40,445 nucleotides of DNA from a virus. The position numbers were made by a program, and so were the translations under genes. This document shows, piece by piece, positions 1 through 8,068 of the stretch (position 1 is the first letter of the stretch; the number at the start of each line of letters is the position of its first letter). A model generated the notes under the pieces. The model worked only from the letters and a program-made list of their open reading frames with translations. It had not been told where the DNA came from and searched no databases. Location: positions 1 through 40,445 of the IMG/VR virus record IMGVR_UViG_3300037102_000031, one strand, 5' to 3'.

Positions 1-1188
1 AGCGGCCAACTTGTCGCGGCGACGGCGGGGACCGATTACGTACTCCCCGCGGGCAGCATCACGGGTAATGCGTCGACGGCGACGGCGTTGGCATCCACGC
101 CGACCACCTGTGCGGCCGGCAACTATCCGCTGGGGATCACTGCGAATGGCAACGTAACGGGCTGCACGGCGGCAACGGGTGGAGGCGGCACGATCACGGG
201 CCCTGGCTCCGCGACATCGGGCTATGTGCCTCTGTGGGGCACGTACCCGGCGCTGACGTTGGGCCTGCCAGTCACGCAATCGAACGGCGCGAACTCGATT
301 GTCGAGACGGGCGCGGGCGGCACTATCGCGGCGGCGGCGATCCCGACGCTCAACCAGAACACGACCGGATCGTCGGGCAGCGTGTTGAATGCCCTCACCC
401 TCAACAACGGCGGCGCGGGCGCGGCCTCGGGTTCGACGTTCAATGGATCGGCGGCAATCACGCTCTCGTACAACACTCTCGGGGCAGCTCCGCTCGCCTC
501 TCCGACCTTCACGGGGACTGTGACGATTCCCAGCGGCGCGTCCCTCGGCACGCCGACGACCCTCAATGTCTCGAATGCGACCGGCTTGACGGCCTCGCAA
601 GTGCCCGCCGCGCTCTCCTCTACCACCTCGGTCAATGGCACGAGCATCCCAGCATCTTCCGCGCTGATGACTACCGGCACCACGCTCGCATCGGGACAGA
701 TGCCCACCTTCACGGGGGACGTCACGAACAGCGGTCTGGCTATGACCGTTGGCAAGGTGAACGGGGCAGCAGTCCCAACCAGCAAGAACTTTCTGGGCTC
801 GAACGGCTCCGGCCAACTCGTCCAAACGACGAACGCGCGCGCCTTCGGCTACAGTTTCAACTCTTCGTCTGCGCTGACGACCGGCCTGACGGCCTACGGG
901 AATGTCCCCTTCGCCTGCACCATCAGCGCATGGACGATCAGCCTCTCGCCGGCCGACACCGCGACCGTGGACGTGTGGAAGGTGGCGACGGGTTCGGCAG
1001 TGCCGACCGTCTCTAACACCATCACCGCTTCGGCCGTCCCGGCCATCACCACCGGCACCTCGGTGCACTCGTCCACCCTGACCGGCTGGACGACTTCCGT
1101 GTCGGCCAACGATCTGTTCGCCGTCAACATCAAGGCGATTGGCGGAACGGCAACCTTCGTGAATTTGACAGTGGAGTGTGACCAATGA
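1..1188 (+). CDS. Tail fibre protein, 5' end outside window
   Basis: The reading frame is open from base 1, so the gene starts upstream; 395 residues are visible. The composition is Gly/Ala/Thr/Ser-rich with very few charged residues, as in fibrous phage adhesins. The last ~115 residues (from the FGYSFN segment) form a compact beta-rich region with a 'sxADTATVDVWKVATG' type stretch that I associate with C-terminal domains of phage tail fibres. The role would be receptor contact at the virion tip. The stop overlaps the next start (ATGA), so the two genes are translationally coupled. No catalytic motif is visible. The tail-fibre call rests on composition, the C-terminal pattern and neighbouring adhesin genes. 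Confidence 0.7.
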   Translation, partial: SGQLVAATAGTDYVLPAGSITGNASTATALASTPTTCAAGNYPLGITANGNVTGCTAATGGGGTITGPGSATSGYVPLWGTYPALTLGLPVTQSNGANSIVETGAGGTIAAAAIPTLNQNTTGSSGSVLNALTLNNGGAGAASGSTFNGSAAITLSYNTLGAAPLASPTFTGTVTIPSGASLGTPTTLNVSNATGLTASQVPAALSSTTSVNGTSIPASSALMTTGTTLASGQMPTFTGDVTNSGLAMTVGKVNGAAVPTSKNFLGSNGSGQLVQTTNARAFGYSFNSSSALTTGLTAYGNVPFACTISAWTISLSPADTATVDVWKVATGSAVPTVSNTITASAVPAITTGTSVHSSTLTGWTTSVSANDLFAVNIKAIGGTATFVNLTVECDQ

Positions 1189-1700
1189 AAAAACTGCTTT
1201 TCTCTCTGATCTTGTTCGCCGGGCTGGCGGTCGCGCAAAGCGGCTTCAGCCTGTCCGGCACATTGAGCGCGGACGCCGTGACGAACCTCAACGCCTGGGC
1301 CACAACGCAGGTGCAGATGGCGGGCGCGGCCACGGCCACCGCGGCCATCGGGGCCGGGGATACCACCATCACAGTCGCCAACTGCACCAATGTGGCGGCG
1401 GGCGTGACTGTGCTGATCGACGCTGAGGCGGTCTCGACATCGACCTGTAGCGGCAATACCTTGACGGTGGCTGCCAGTGGGCGCGGCTACTTCGCCACGG
1501 CGGCGGCGGCGCACCTCAGCGGCGTGCAGATCGCAGTCTTGAAGTATGCCAGCCTGACGGCGGTGGGGAAGGCGGTGCTCCTCCAGGCGGTGCAGAACAT
1601 CGCGCATCAGATGATGCTCGGGAACTACGCGACGTACAAGGCGCAAGCGGCCACCACGCAGACCAATCAGGCGGCGTCCGACGCGGTGCTGGTGCAGTAA
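1185..1700 (+). CDS. Signal-peptide protein of the tail-adhesin cluster
   Basis: 171 residues. Residues 1-18 are a textbook Sec signal peptide: two Lys, a Leu/Phe/Ile core and an A-V-A-Q end. The mature part is Ala/Thr-rich; residues ~45-105 look beta-structured (alternating T/V with 'TITVANCTNV'), and the C-terminal ~50 residues look helical. Two cysteines (in NCTN and TCSG) could form a disulfide after export. The start codon overlaps the stop of the fibre gene (ATGA), and the next gene starts 2 bases after its stop, so it belongs to the adhesin transcription unit. No family is recognised. An export signal is unusual for a virion part; it may be displayed on the host surface or bind to the fibre. 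Confidence 0.75.
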   Translation: MKKLLFSLILFAGLAVAQSGFSLSGTLSADAVTNLNAWATTQVQMAGAATATAAIGAGDTTITVANCTNVAAGVTVLIDAEAVSTSTCSGNTLTVAASGRGYFATAAAAHLSGVQIAVLKYASLTAVGKAVLLQAVQNIAHQMMLGNYATYKAQAATTQTNQAASDAVLVQ

Positions 1701-1702
1701 CT

Positions 1703-2872
1703 ATGAGACGCCTTCTTCCTCTTCTCCTCCTTGCCCTCTCCGCTCCGGCGTGGGGCGCGTATACCTACAAAGCGACGATCACGCTGGCTCAGACAACGGG
1801 CAGTTCCGACCTGACCGATCGCACCAACATCGTCTATCTGAGCCACGCGTCCCTAAAGTTGGCAGGTAATGGCGGCCAGATCCAACATACCGTCAGCCGC
1901 AGCGGCCAGACCGTTCCGGCAGACCTGATATTCACATCGGACTCCGGCGGATCTGTTGTGCTGAATTGGGGCATTGAGTCATACGACGGCTCATCGACCG
2001 GCGGCGTCGTCTGGGCACACGTCAAGAAGACCACCTCGCACATCGGCACGACGGTCATCTATGCCTTCTGGGGCAACACGGCCATCAGCGCATTCCAAGG
2101 CGGCGCGGTAGGGTCGGAGTTCGACTCCTCCACCATTCTCATGTCGCCGTTTCCGGGCATGACGGGAGGGTGTGCTGGCAACGTCACCTATCGCGACTTC
2201 ACTTCTGCCGCGAATGATGGCACCTCGTCTTGTGACTACGGGTCGTCGAGTGGTGGCGTGGTGGGCGGTTCCGCTTATGATTATTCGGCGACGTCTTTCC
2301 CCGCTTCGTCTGCCTACAATGTTACGACGGGGACCATCGAACTGTGGGTGAACCCACATACGGGTGACTGCTCTGGCGGAAGCGGCGGGCTGACTATGTT
2401 CGCTGGCGTGGGAAGTGACTACTATCTAACCAACGGATTCCTGCTCGGGTGCTCTCCGCTTAACGGCTACATAGCGGCAATGGCGGGATCTGGCGGGACC
2501 AATCCCATCTTCATGGGAACCTCTGTCGTGCCAGAGAATGCCTGGCATCATGTAGCCATGACGTTCACGAACGGTGGGACGAGTACATTTTATTTTGACG
2601 GCGCGAGCGCGGGCACGTTCACGCCGACCATTGGCTCTCCGGGTACGTCGGCCTTCAAAGTGGACGGCAATTTTTCTATCGTCTCTGCCGGAAATGGAGG
2701 GTACGACAATATGTATTTCACGAACAATCTGCGTTCTGCCGATTGGATCGCCGCTGAGTATAACAACGGCCATGCGCCTTCCACTTTTGCCGCCGTCTCG
2801 GGGCTGGCGCCGTGCTCCGGTAGTTGCGGCGGTGGCGGGGGGGCACCGGTTAGTATGACGCCGATTTTTTGA
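1703..2872 (+). CDS. DUF2341 / LamG-like lectin-fold protein with signal peptide
   Basis: 389 residues. Residues 1-19 form a signal peptide (RR then a Leu-rich core, A-W-G-A end). Residues ~20-145 resemble DUF2341: a 'sdLTDrtnIvyL' strand, a 'PADLIFTSDSGG' segment and 'TTVIYAFWGN', the usual Y-x-Y-G-N type ending. Residues ~200-370 look like a concanavalin-A-like (LamG) jellyroll: 'TGTIELWVNP', 'AWHHVAMTF', 'STFYFDG', and the characteristic 'RSADWIAAEYNN' near the end. Proteins of this architecture typically bind glycans. In this position it is probably a tail-associated adhesin. The tail after residue 370 is a short Gly-rich Cys-containing stretch encoded across a G7 run (2836-2842). Function is inferred from fold only. 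Confidence 0.72.
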   Translation: MRRLLPLLLLALSAPAWGAYTYKATITLAQTTGSSDLTDRTNIVYLSHASLKLAGNGGQIQHTVSRSGQTVPADLIFTSDSGGSVVLNWGIESYDGSSTGGVVWAHVKKTTSHIGTTVIYAFWGNTAISAFQGGAVGSEFDSSTILMSPFPGMTGGCAGNVTYRDFTSAANDGTSSCDYGSSSGGVVGGSAYDYSATSFPASSAYNVTTGTIELWVNPHTGDCSGGSGGLTMFAGVGSDYYLTNGFLLGCSPLNGYIAAMAGSGGTNPIFMGTSVVPENAWHHVAMTFTNGGTSTFYFDGASAGTFTPTIGSPGTSAFKVDGNFSIVSAGNGGYDNMYFTNNLRSADWIAAEYNNGHAPSTFAAVSGLAPCSGSCGGGGGAPVSMTPIF

Positions 2873-2920
2873 GGATTTGAATGTGTGCCTGAGAAGTGAA
2901 GAAAGGAAGGAGTTCGAGAA

Positions 2921-2968
2921 GTGATAACGAATCTGAAAATAATGGGGTTCTTGGCACTGACCATATGA
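2921..2968 (+). CDS. Possible 15-residue leader peptide
   Basis: A GTG codon at 2921 is preceded by a very good Shine-Dalgarno run (aggaaggag, 2903-2911) at 9-base spacing. It opens a 15-codon hydrophobic peptide, MITNLKIMGFLALTI, whose TGA (2966-2968) overlaps the ATG of the next gene (2965) as ATGA. The downstream gene itself has no good ribosome site, so its translation may depend on ribosomes finishing this peptide. This is an inference from layout; no homolog is known to me. Confidence 0.4.
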   Translation: MITNLKIMGFLALTI

Positions 2969-3222
2969 CTCAAGCCCAGACTCTCGCCCTGGTGCGCCTC
3001 CGGCTCGATACCGTCAGGCCGCACGCGGTGCGGCGGGGACGCGGGCGCTGGGACGTGGAGCTGCCGCGGCTCAAGACCTACCGCCTCCAGGCGACGCCGC
3101 AGGAGCTGGCGCTCGCGCGCTGGTTCGGTTGCGGCATCGGGCCGCGGCCATCGCCGGAGAGTTCGCTCACGCTTTGGGACCGGGCGGCGCACGCGGACTA
3201 TTTCGAGAAGGAGACAGAATGA
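2965..3222 (+). CDS. Hypothetical small basic protein
   Basis: 85 residues, Arg-rich (RLRLDTVRPHAVRRGRGRWDVEL). No membrane segment, signal peptide or known motif is visible. I chose ATG 2965 because it forms an ATGA overlap with the short upstream reading frame. A longer form starting at GTG 2896 is possible but has a poorer ribosome site. The stop overlaps the next ATG (3219) by 4 bases. It sits in the adhesin cluster; function unknown. Confidence 0.55.
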   Translation: MTQAQTLALVRLRLDTVRPHAVRRGRGRWDVELPRLKTYRLQATPQELALARWFGCGIGPRPSPESSLTLWDRAAHADYFEKETE

Positions 3223-3476
3223 CGCGATGCAGTTTTCTGCTTGGCCTGCTCCCGATTGCCGCGTTGGCGCAAACCGCGCCGGCCGCTCCGGTGAATGGCC
3301 AGTGCCCCGTGTGTAAAACGCAGGCGCCGCCCTACACGACCGCCCAGCGGCTCGCGGCAGGGTATTGCACCAGCACGGACGGCGGACTTACGGTGGGCCT
3401 CTGCGAGTCTGCAAGTAGGGTCACCCGCTGCCTCGCCTGCAATGCCGCCTTCTGGCAGGACGTAGCGACATCGTGA
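3219..3476 (+). CDS. Small exported Cys-rich protein
   Basis: 85 residues. Residues 1-18 are a signal peptide (short basic start, Leu/Ile/Ala core, A-L-A-Q end). The mature part carries a C-P-V-C pair near residue 30, further cysteines in GYC and LCES, and a C-L-A-C pair near residue 73, which suggests either a small zinc site or disulfides after export. ATG 3219 overlaps the preceding stop (ATGA) and has a gagaaggag ribosome site just upstream (3206-3214). No family recognised. It is one of four signal-peptide genes in this tail region. Confidence 0.6.
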   Translation: MTRCSFLLGLLPIAALAQTAPAAPVNGQCPVCKTQAPPYTTAQRLAAGYCTSTDGGLTVGLCESASRVTRCLACNAAFWQDVATS

Positions 3477-3483
3477 GCCTCCC

Positions 3484-3720
3484 ATGCCAGTCTCTGCCAC
3501 CAGCACTCTCGTTCGAGCCTACATGGGAGACGCACGCGCCATTGAGACGGTGTTTCGGCAGGCGCTGGGCCAACTCCGGCGCTACGACGGCTCTGGGCGC
3601 TGCTTTGCCTCGAAGGAGGAACGATTCACGTGGCGGGTCAGGCACGATCCCGACTGGACTGGTCCAGACCCTCAACCGGGGAATTGGTGGAGTAGAATTA
3701 ACCAGATCGCCTTAGGGTAA
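3484..3720 (+). CDS. Hypothetical 78-residue protein
   Basis: Begins MPVSATSTLVRAYMGDARAI and ends with a Trp-rich segment (DWTGPDPQPGNWWSRINQI). A competing frame at 3473-3715 overlaps almost completely and has a GTGA junction with the previous stop. I prefer this frame because its mix of acidic, basic, aromatic and hydrophobic residues is protein-like, while the other is Arg/Pro/Ser-heavy as antiphase frames usually are. No convincing Shine-Dalgarno sequence is visible, so confidence is limited. Function unknown. Confidence 0.45.
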   Translation: MPVSATSTLVRAYMGDARAIETVFRQALGQLRRYDGSGRCFASKEERFTWRVRHDPDWTGPDPQPGNWWSRINQIALG

Positions 3721-3774
3721 ACTGAAGGCGAAAAATGCTTTGCTGTGGGGCTCGATTCCAAATAAAGAGAGAGT

Positions 3775-4944
3775 ATGGCCCAATTTACAGAGACCCTACA
3801 GTCGATGCAGAACCGCGTGTGCAAGCAGCGCATCGGCCTGGACCGGACTCTGGCCGTAGACTTCCTTAACGAGAGGTTGCGGCAAATACTCGACCGTAAG
3901 CCGGATTGGTCTAGTCTACTGAAGCGTAACCTTCTATCCATCCCGCAGGCATACTCTATTGGGACGATTGCGGTTACAACTGGGTCTACGCTCGTCGCGG
4001 GAACAGGCACAAATTGGCCTGTAGATGACGCAGTTAATACCCACATCCAGGAGCCACTACGGGCAGCTAGAACCGTTTGGGTCACTCCCGACAGCACTGT
4101 CGGCATCACGCCCAGCAGCCTGCTCTACGTGGACTCCGCAGGCCCTTACCCTGAGACTGTAGCCGTGTTGGACATGATGGCAGGGCGCATCCTGTGCGCC
4201 TTTCAATTCCCGCACGAGGCGAACTTCACAGCGACAGCAAGCTCTCTCGTCAATCTTCAGTTGCGTGTCAATTCAATTAACCCAATTTTCACCGTGCAGG
4301 CGGTAACTAGCCCCACGAGTCTGTATCTAGACAATCCGTGGGGACAGGTTGGCGCTGCGGGGATGGCCTATCAGATTTTGCTAGCCTATACGCCTTTTGC
4401 GGGGGACGTGAAAGAACTGGTTGTCGTTGTGGATAATTTCCAGCAAATCGCGCTCCGGTTGCAGGTATCTCAGGAAGAACTCAACCTGTACGACCCGAAC
4501 CGAACGGCGACTGATTCTCCCAACTGTATTGCCAATTTGGGGCCGAACCTCAACGGCCAGCAAATGTACGAGATTTATCCTCCACCGTCAATCCCGTACC
4601 AGCTTTCTTACCTTTACCATGCCCGTTGGAAGGGGATGAGGCTCCCAGACGATACTCCTCCTGCGGGAATCAACCCCAATGCCCTAATATATGGGGCTCT
4701 GGCAGATGCCTTTGCTACGCCTTGCCCTCGCCCTCCAGACATGAAGGATGCGTTCTTCAGCCTGGAAACGGCGAATATGTACCAATCTCGGTTCGAGCAG
4801 GCCGTCATCGAACTTATGACTTCCGAAGAGAGCACATACCAGAAGGCCTTTACTTGGAATTTCGCTCAAACTTGGGGAGGAATGGGAATGGGTGCGAACT
4901 GGGAGCAATCGCACTCGTGGGAAGCGGCGGCTGGAGATTACTAA
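3775..4944 (+). CDS. Phage adaptor-like structural protein (head-tail connector type)
   Basis: 389 residues. The N-terminal ~50 residues are helical (LAVDFLNERLRQILDRKPDWSSL), followed by a beta module at ~62-120 (GTIAVTTGSTLVAGTGTNWP). Near residues 280-310 comes 'PPPSIPYQLSYLYHARWKG', then a helical end (ALIYGALADAFATP...FEQAVIELM). This order resembles SU10-type phage adaptor proteins, which join portal and tail. It could instead be a tail-tube protein. Start: ATG 3775 with aaagagagag upstream (3764-3773). The 15 bases at 3753-3767 recur before the gene at 18278. The coding sequence contains one copy of the dispersed 14-base motif (4319-4332). Confidence 0.55.
   Translation: MAQFTETLQSMQNRVCKQRIGLDRTLAVDFLNERLRQILDRKPDWSSLLKRNLLSIPQAYSIGTIAVTTGSTLVAGTGTNWPVDDAVNTHIQEPLRAARTVWVTPDSTVGITPSSLLYVDSAGPYPETVAVLDMMAGRILCAFQFPHEANFTATASSLVNLQLRVNSINPIFTVQAVTSPTSLYLDNPWGQVGAAGMAYQILLAYTPFAGDVKELVVVVDNFQQIALRLQVSQEELNLYDPNRTATDSPNCIANLGPNLNGQQMYEIYPPPSIPYQLSYLYHARWKGMRLPDDTPPAGINPNALIYGALADAFATPCPRPPDMKDAFFSLETANMYQSRFEQAVIELMTSEESTYQKAFTWNFAQTWGGMGMGANWEQSHSWEAAAGDY
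4319..4332 (+). repeat. Dispersed 14-base motif, copy 1 (GTCTGTATCTAGAC)
   Basis: Lies inside the adaptor-like gene and reads with it. It differs from the main form by a T in place of C at position 10; flanking bases (GAG before, A after) match the other copies. Confidence 0.6.
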
Positions 4945-4945
4945 T

Positions 4946-7432
4946 ATGAAACACTTTCCTTTCCCTGTCTTGATTGCTTTCTCTCTCTTCACGGCGAAAG
5001 CTCAGACCATCCCCCAGCCTCTCCAAGTGGTTAGGGTCTACAACGTCACAAGCGCCTCTCAGGTGTTCGACAACCGCTCTACGGCGGCTATGGGCTGCAA
5101 CTACTTCAGTTACTACGTGAACAGCAACGTAGGGGCCTATACGATCCAGTTGGAGTACAGCGACGTGAGCAGGACTGGGCCGTGGACGCCATTCCCCACA
5201 AGCCAGATCACCAACACGTCCTTTGTCCCAATTGGCGTCGGCAACGGGTATCACAATTGGGTGCGCCTCAACACGCTTTCAGGTAGCACGTCTTCAACGC
5301 TCTCCTGCTCCAAGGACTACTTCATCACCTCTTCGGCTTCCTCTATCAGCGCCATAGCGGACCCTGGCCTAAACTGCATTCCCTACCGCAGCGGGGCAGG
5401 AGAGGCGCGATGCGTGGTTGTCTCTGACATTGCAAACCTCTTTGGGTCGCTGGCCGAACACTATGTTTACGCTGCTCCAGAAAATGCGAACGGTTTGCCT
5501 TCTTTCCGTCAAATGTATGCCGACGACATCAGCTTTACACAAACAGGGGCAGGGGCCGTCGCTAGTACGGTAGACGCCAAGCTCAGAGAAACAATTAGCG
5601 TTAAGGACTTCGGGGCCAAAGGAGATGGCGTGACCGACGATACCGCGGCTATCCAGGCGGCGCTGACGGCGGCTGGCACTAGTTGTGGGCTGGTTTACTT
5701 CCCTCACGGCACGTACATGATGAGCGTGACGGCGGGCAGTCTCACGGGCACGGTGATTCCGAGCTGCGTGGAAATGGCGGGCGAATCCAACACCGGGGCG
5801 GTCATCAAGCTCAAGAGCGCGGCATTCAATGGCGAATGGTTCAGCTCTAACGGGACGCATAACATCACCATCCGCGATCTGACGTTCGACGGGGCGAACG
5901 CGCCGATTAACAGCGGCTATGGCACGGTAACGACAAACGGAACGGCGGTCACTCTCGTAACGGGCACCCCGTTCTATACAGACGGGACGTGGGCGGGGCT
6001 GCCGTTCGTCATCAACTACGTTTACTATACAATCGCCTCCGTGACAGACAGCTCTCACCTGGTGCTCACCGCGACCGCTGGGGTGCAATCCTCCGCCGTC
6101 ACATACTTCAGCGTGGGGCTCTTTTACCAAGTGATCGGAATGGTCAATGCCTCCTACGTCACGATCAGGGACTGCCGATTCGTCAACGTCTTTCCCACGC
6201 TGGTGGTCGCCTTCTACGGCGGGGCCGGATTTATCACCCTGGACCACAACTACATCGAGACCACGGCGGCCAGCGGGAACCAGAACGAAGGGTTCAACAT
6301 CAGCACCGGCGGCCCTTACGCGATGAACGGAGTACGTGTCACAAATAACACCCTCGTCCATACCGGTATGGACATCAACACCTACGGGGCGCATGTGGAG
6401 GGCAACGACATCAGCGGGTGGGGATATGGCGCTGGGATCACCACAGAAGAAAGCGCCCTGTGCGGGTACAACCTAATCTCCAGAAACATGCTCGTTAGCT
6501 CGACCGGGATCGACACTAATGCAACCCGTCCCAACGCGATTGAGGACTGGGCGTCTTACGATAGGATCACCGAGAACTTCGTAAGCGGAATGTCGGGAGA
6601 CGGCATCGATGCGGGCGGCCCCAATACCCTGATCGCCAACAACATAACAATCGACAACGGCTCTAGCGCTCCGGGAGCAGGGTGCGGTATATCGGCGCGC
6701 TACGGGAATGACACGTACCAGTGCAGCTACTGCACCTTCACTGGGAACGTGTCCCTTGATACAAATTCCAACCTAGCTCTGGGGACTCAAGGTTACGGAT
6801 TCTGCATCCAGGCCAGCCCTAGCGGCACGCTTCCGACTCATGTCTTTGTCACGCCGGACAACAACTTCAACCACAATATGGAGAACCCGACGAATACGGT
6901 ATTAGCCCAAGGTACGGTGACTACCAACCACAACATAATCACCTGGGCTTCCGGCTCGCCGTTTGTAACAAGTGGCCCATGGTTTAACGGGATGACAATT
7001 GTCATAAATAATGTGGCCTACTCCATCGGCAACGTAGGCTCCGCCACGGCGCTGGCCGTGAATGAAGACAGCGGGGTCCAGGCCACCGCCGTACCCTACT
7101 ACGTGCCGGCATTCGATCAGACCAAGGCCGTCTGGGCGCTTTCCCAGGGCGTCCCTCCTTCGTTCCCCTACTGCGTCGCCTGGACCCCCGGTACAATCGC
7201 CGCCGGTGCCACGGCATCTGTCCAGGAGACTGTCCCCGGAGCGCAAATGGGGTCCACGATTGCGCCACCCAGTTTCTCCCTGAACGCGGGCGGCGTGCTG
7301 TTCTACGGGTACGTATACACCCCCAATGCCATCACCTTCGTGGCCTACAATCTCTCCGGTGCGTCGCAGACCTTGGCCGCCGGACAGATTTGCACGACCG
7401 TGACCATGCCTCTCGGCTATAGCAACTACTAG
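4946..7432 (+). CDS. Tailspike with pectate-lyase-type right-handed beta-helix
   Basis: 828 residues. Residues 1-20 are a signal peptide. Residues ~20-200 form an N-terminal beta domain with several Cys. At ~215-240 is the hallmark 'VKDFGAKGDGVTDDTAAIQAAL' region of pectate-lyase-3/GH28-like tailspikes, followed by short beta-helix rungs (NITIRDLTFDGA, VTIRDCRFVNV, FITLDHNYIETT, YDRITENFVSG, NTLIANNITIDN). A ~65-residue module occurs twice, at about residues 325-392 and 656-722. The last ~100 residues form a separate beta-sandwich-like end. Such proteins bind and often cleave host surface polysaccharide; catalytic residues cannot be assigned by eye. ATG 4946 lies 1 base after the previous stop; an earlier in-frame ATG (4892) lies inside the upstream gene and would hide the signal peptide. 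Confidence 0.8.
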   Translation: MKHFPFPVLIAFSLFTAKAQTIPQPLQVVRVYNVTSASQVFDNRSTAAMGCNYFSYYVNSNVGAYTIQLEYSDVSRTGPWTPFPTSQITNTSFVPIGVGNGYHNWVRLNTLSGSTSSTLSCSKDYFITSSASSISAIADPGLNCIPYRSGAGEARCVVVSDIANLFGSLAEHYVYAAPENANGLPSFRQMYADDISFTQTGAGAVASTVDAKLRETISVKDFGAKGDGVTDDTAAIQAALTAAGTSCGLVYFPHGTYMMSVTAGSLTGTVIPSCVEMAGESNTGAVIKLKSAAFNGEWFSSNGTHNITIRDLTFDGANAPINSGYGTVTTNGTAVTLVTGTPFYTDGTWAGLPFVINYVYYTIASVTDSSHLVLTATAGVQSSAVTYFSVGLFYQVIGMVNASYVTIRDCRFVNVFPTLVVAFYGGAGFITLDHNYIETTAASGNQNEGFNISTGGPYAMNGVRVTNNTLVHTGMDINTYGAHVEGNDISGWGYGAGITTEESALCGYNLISRNMLVSSTGIDTNATRPNAIEDWASYDRITENFVSGMSGDGIDAGGPNTLIANNITIDNGSSAPGAGCGISARYGNDTYQCSYCTFTGNVSLDTNSNLALGTQGYGFCIQASPSGTLPTHVFVTPDNNFNHNMENPTNTVLAQGTVTTNHNIITWASGSPFVTSGPWFNGMTIVINNVAYSIGNVGSATALAVNEDSGVQATAVPYYVPAFDQTKAVWALSQGVPPSFPYCVAWTPGTIAAGATASVQETVPGAQMGSTIAPPSFSLNAGGVLFYGYVYTPNAITFVAYNLSGASQTLAAGQICTTVTMPLGYSNY

Positions 7433-7457
7433 GAGCGCCAAAGGATAGAATACCTAA

Positions 7458-7973
7458 ATGCCAGAACAAAGCATCTCGGAACTAACCACACGCCTATCCG
7501 TGATAGAAGCAGCAGAGAAGCGAGAACATGCTGCCTTGCAATGCCAGTTTGGGCTAAAACTTTCAGCACTCCAGGCGGAGTTTCTGTTGCGACTTGAATC
7601 TGCCTCGCGAGCCCTTGAACTGGCACGAACCGAACTAAGCAGGCGGCTGGAGTCGTTGAACAACGAAGCGGAACGGGTAAAGAAAATCCAGGACACATAC
7701 GCACTCCGCGAGGTCGTGGAAAACAACTTCAAAGAGATTCGCTTAATTATTGAATCTCAGACCCGAGAGACACGCAGTTACCTTGACCAGCGAGTAGATA
7801 AGGTGTGGTCGTCCTGCGAGGCGGAGTTCAAGGATGTTCAGAAAGCCGTCAAGGAACTGAACGATTTCCGTAACAACTTTCTTGGCAAGCAGGCTGTTGT
7901 CGCCTTCTGTATCGCGTCGGTGGTCTCTCTCGCCCTGCGCTATCTGATCCCCATTAGAGGAGCAACCCCGTGA
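7458..7973 (+). CDS. Coiled-coil protein with C-terminal membrane anchor
   Basis: 171 residues. Residues ~5-140 show heptad-like charged helices typical of coiled coil (IEAAEKREHAALQCQFGLK..., LARTELSRRLESLNNEAER). Residues ~145-163 are one hydrophobic segment (AVVAFCIASVVSLALRYLI), followed by a short tail. It lies upstream of a second coiled-coil membrane protein and a lysozyme, which suggests a role in lysis (holin or spanin partner), but no holin family is recognised. The stop overlaps the next small reading frame (TGATG). Confidence 0.65.
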   Translation: MPEQSISELTTRLSVIEAAEKREHAALQCQFGLKLSALQAEFLLRLESASRALELARTELSRRLESLNNEAERVKKIQDTYALREVVENNFKEIRLIIESQTRETRSYLDQRVDKVWSSCEAEFKDVQKAVKELNDFRNNFLGKQAVVAFCIASVVSLALRYLIPIRGATP

Positions 7974-8068
7974 TGCCACCTGACGGCCAAGACCAGCCCG
8001 ACAAGGTGGAAGTAATTCGGCGGGTCTTCGGCCCGCTTGATTGGAGAAAACAAATTGATGCCAGATAA
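7973..8068 (+). CDS. Possible 31-residue protein
   Basis: ATG 7973 overlaps the upstream stop (TGATG) and the frame runs MPPDGQDQPDKVEVIRRVFG... for 31 codons, ending inside the next gene (overlap 8058-8068). Gene overlap is the local habit, which supports it; the length is the main doubt. A G+C hairpin (8020-8036) lies inside it. Function unknown. Confidence 0.35.
   Translation: MPPDGQDQPDKVEVIRRVFGPLDWRKQIDAR
8020..8036 (+). other. Short G+C-rich hairpin before a lysis-region gene
   Basis: The 17 bases gcgggtcttcggcccgc form a 7-bp stem (one G-T pair) with a 3-base loop. No T-tract follows, so it does not look like an intrinsic terminator. It ends 6 bases before the ggag ribosome site (8043-8046) of the gene at 8058 and could tune its translation. 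Confidence 0.35.

Noticed and set aside
222-1646. Several long frames on both strands across the fibre genes
   Set aside because: They overlap each other and the fibre and signal-peptide genes, with Arg/His/Val/Ala-biased translations; they are shadows.
2820-2872. G-rich stretch and T6 run as a terminator after the lectin-fold gene
   Set aside because: The possible stem (CGGTG/CACCG) is short, inside the coding sequence, and too far from the T run.
3473-3715. Alternative frame with a GTGA overlap
   Set aside because: Composition is Arg/Pro/Ser-heavy; the frame at 3484-3720 looks more like protein. The choice is not certain.
5369-6394. 341-codon open frame on the - strand inside the tailspike gene
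   Set aside because: It is fully antisense to a gene with a clear tailspike signature, its protein is Arg/His/Val-heavy, and no other - gene is near.
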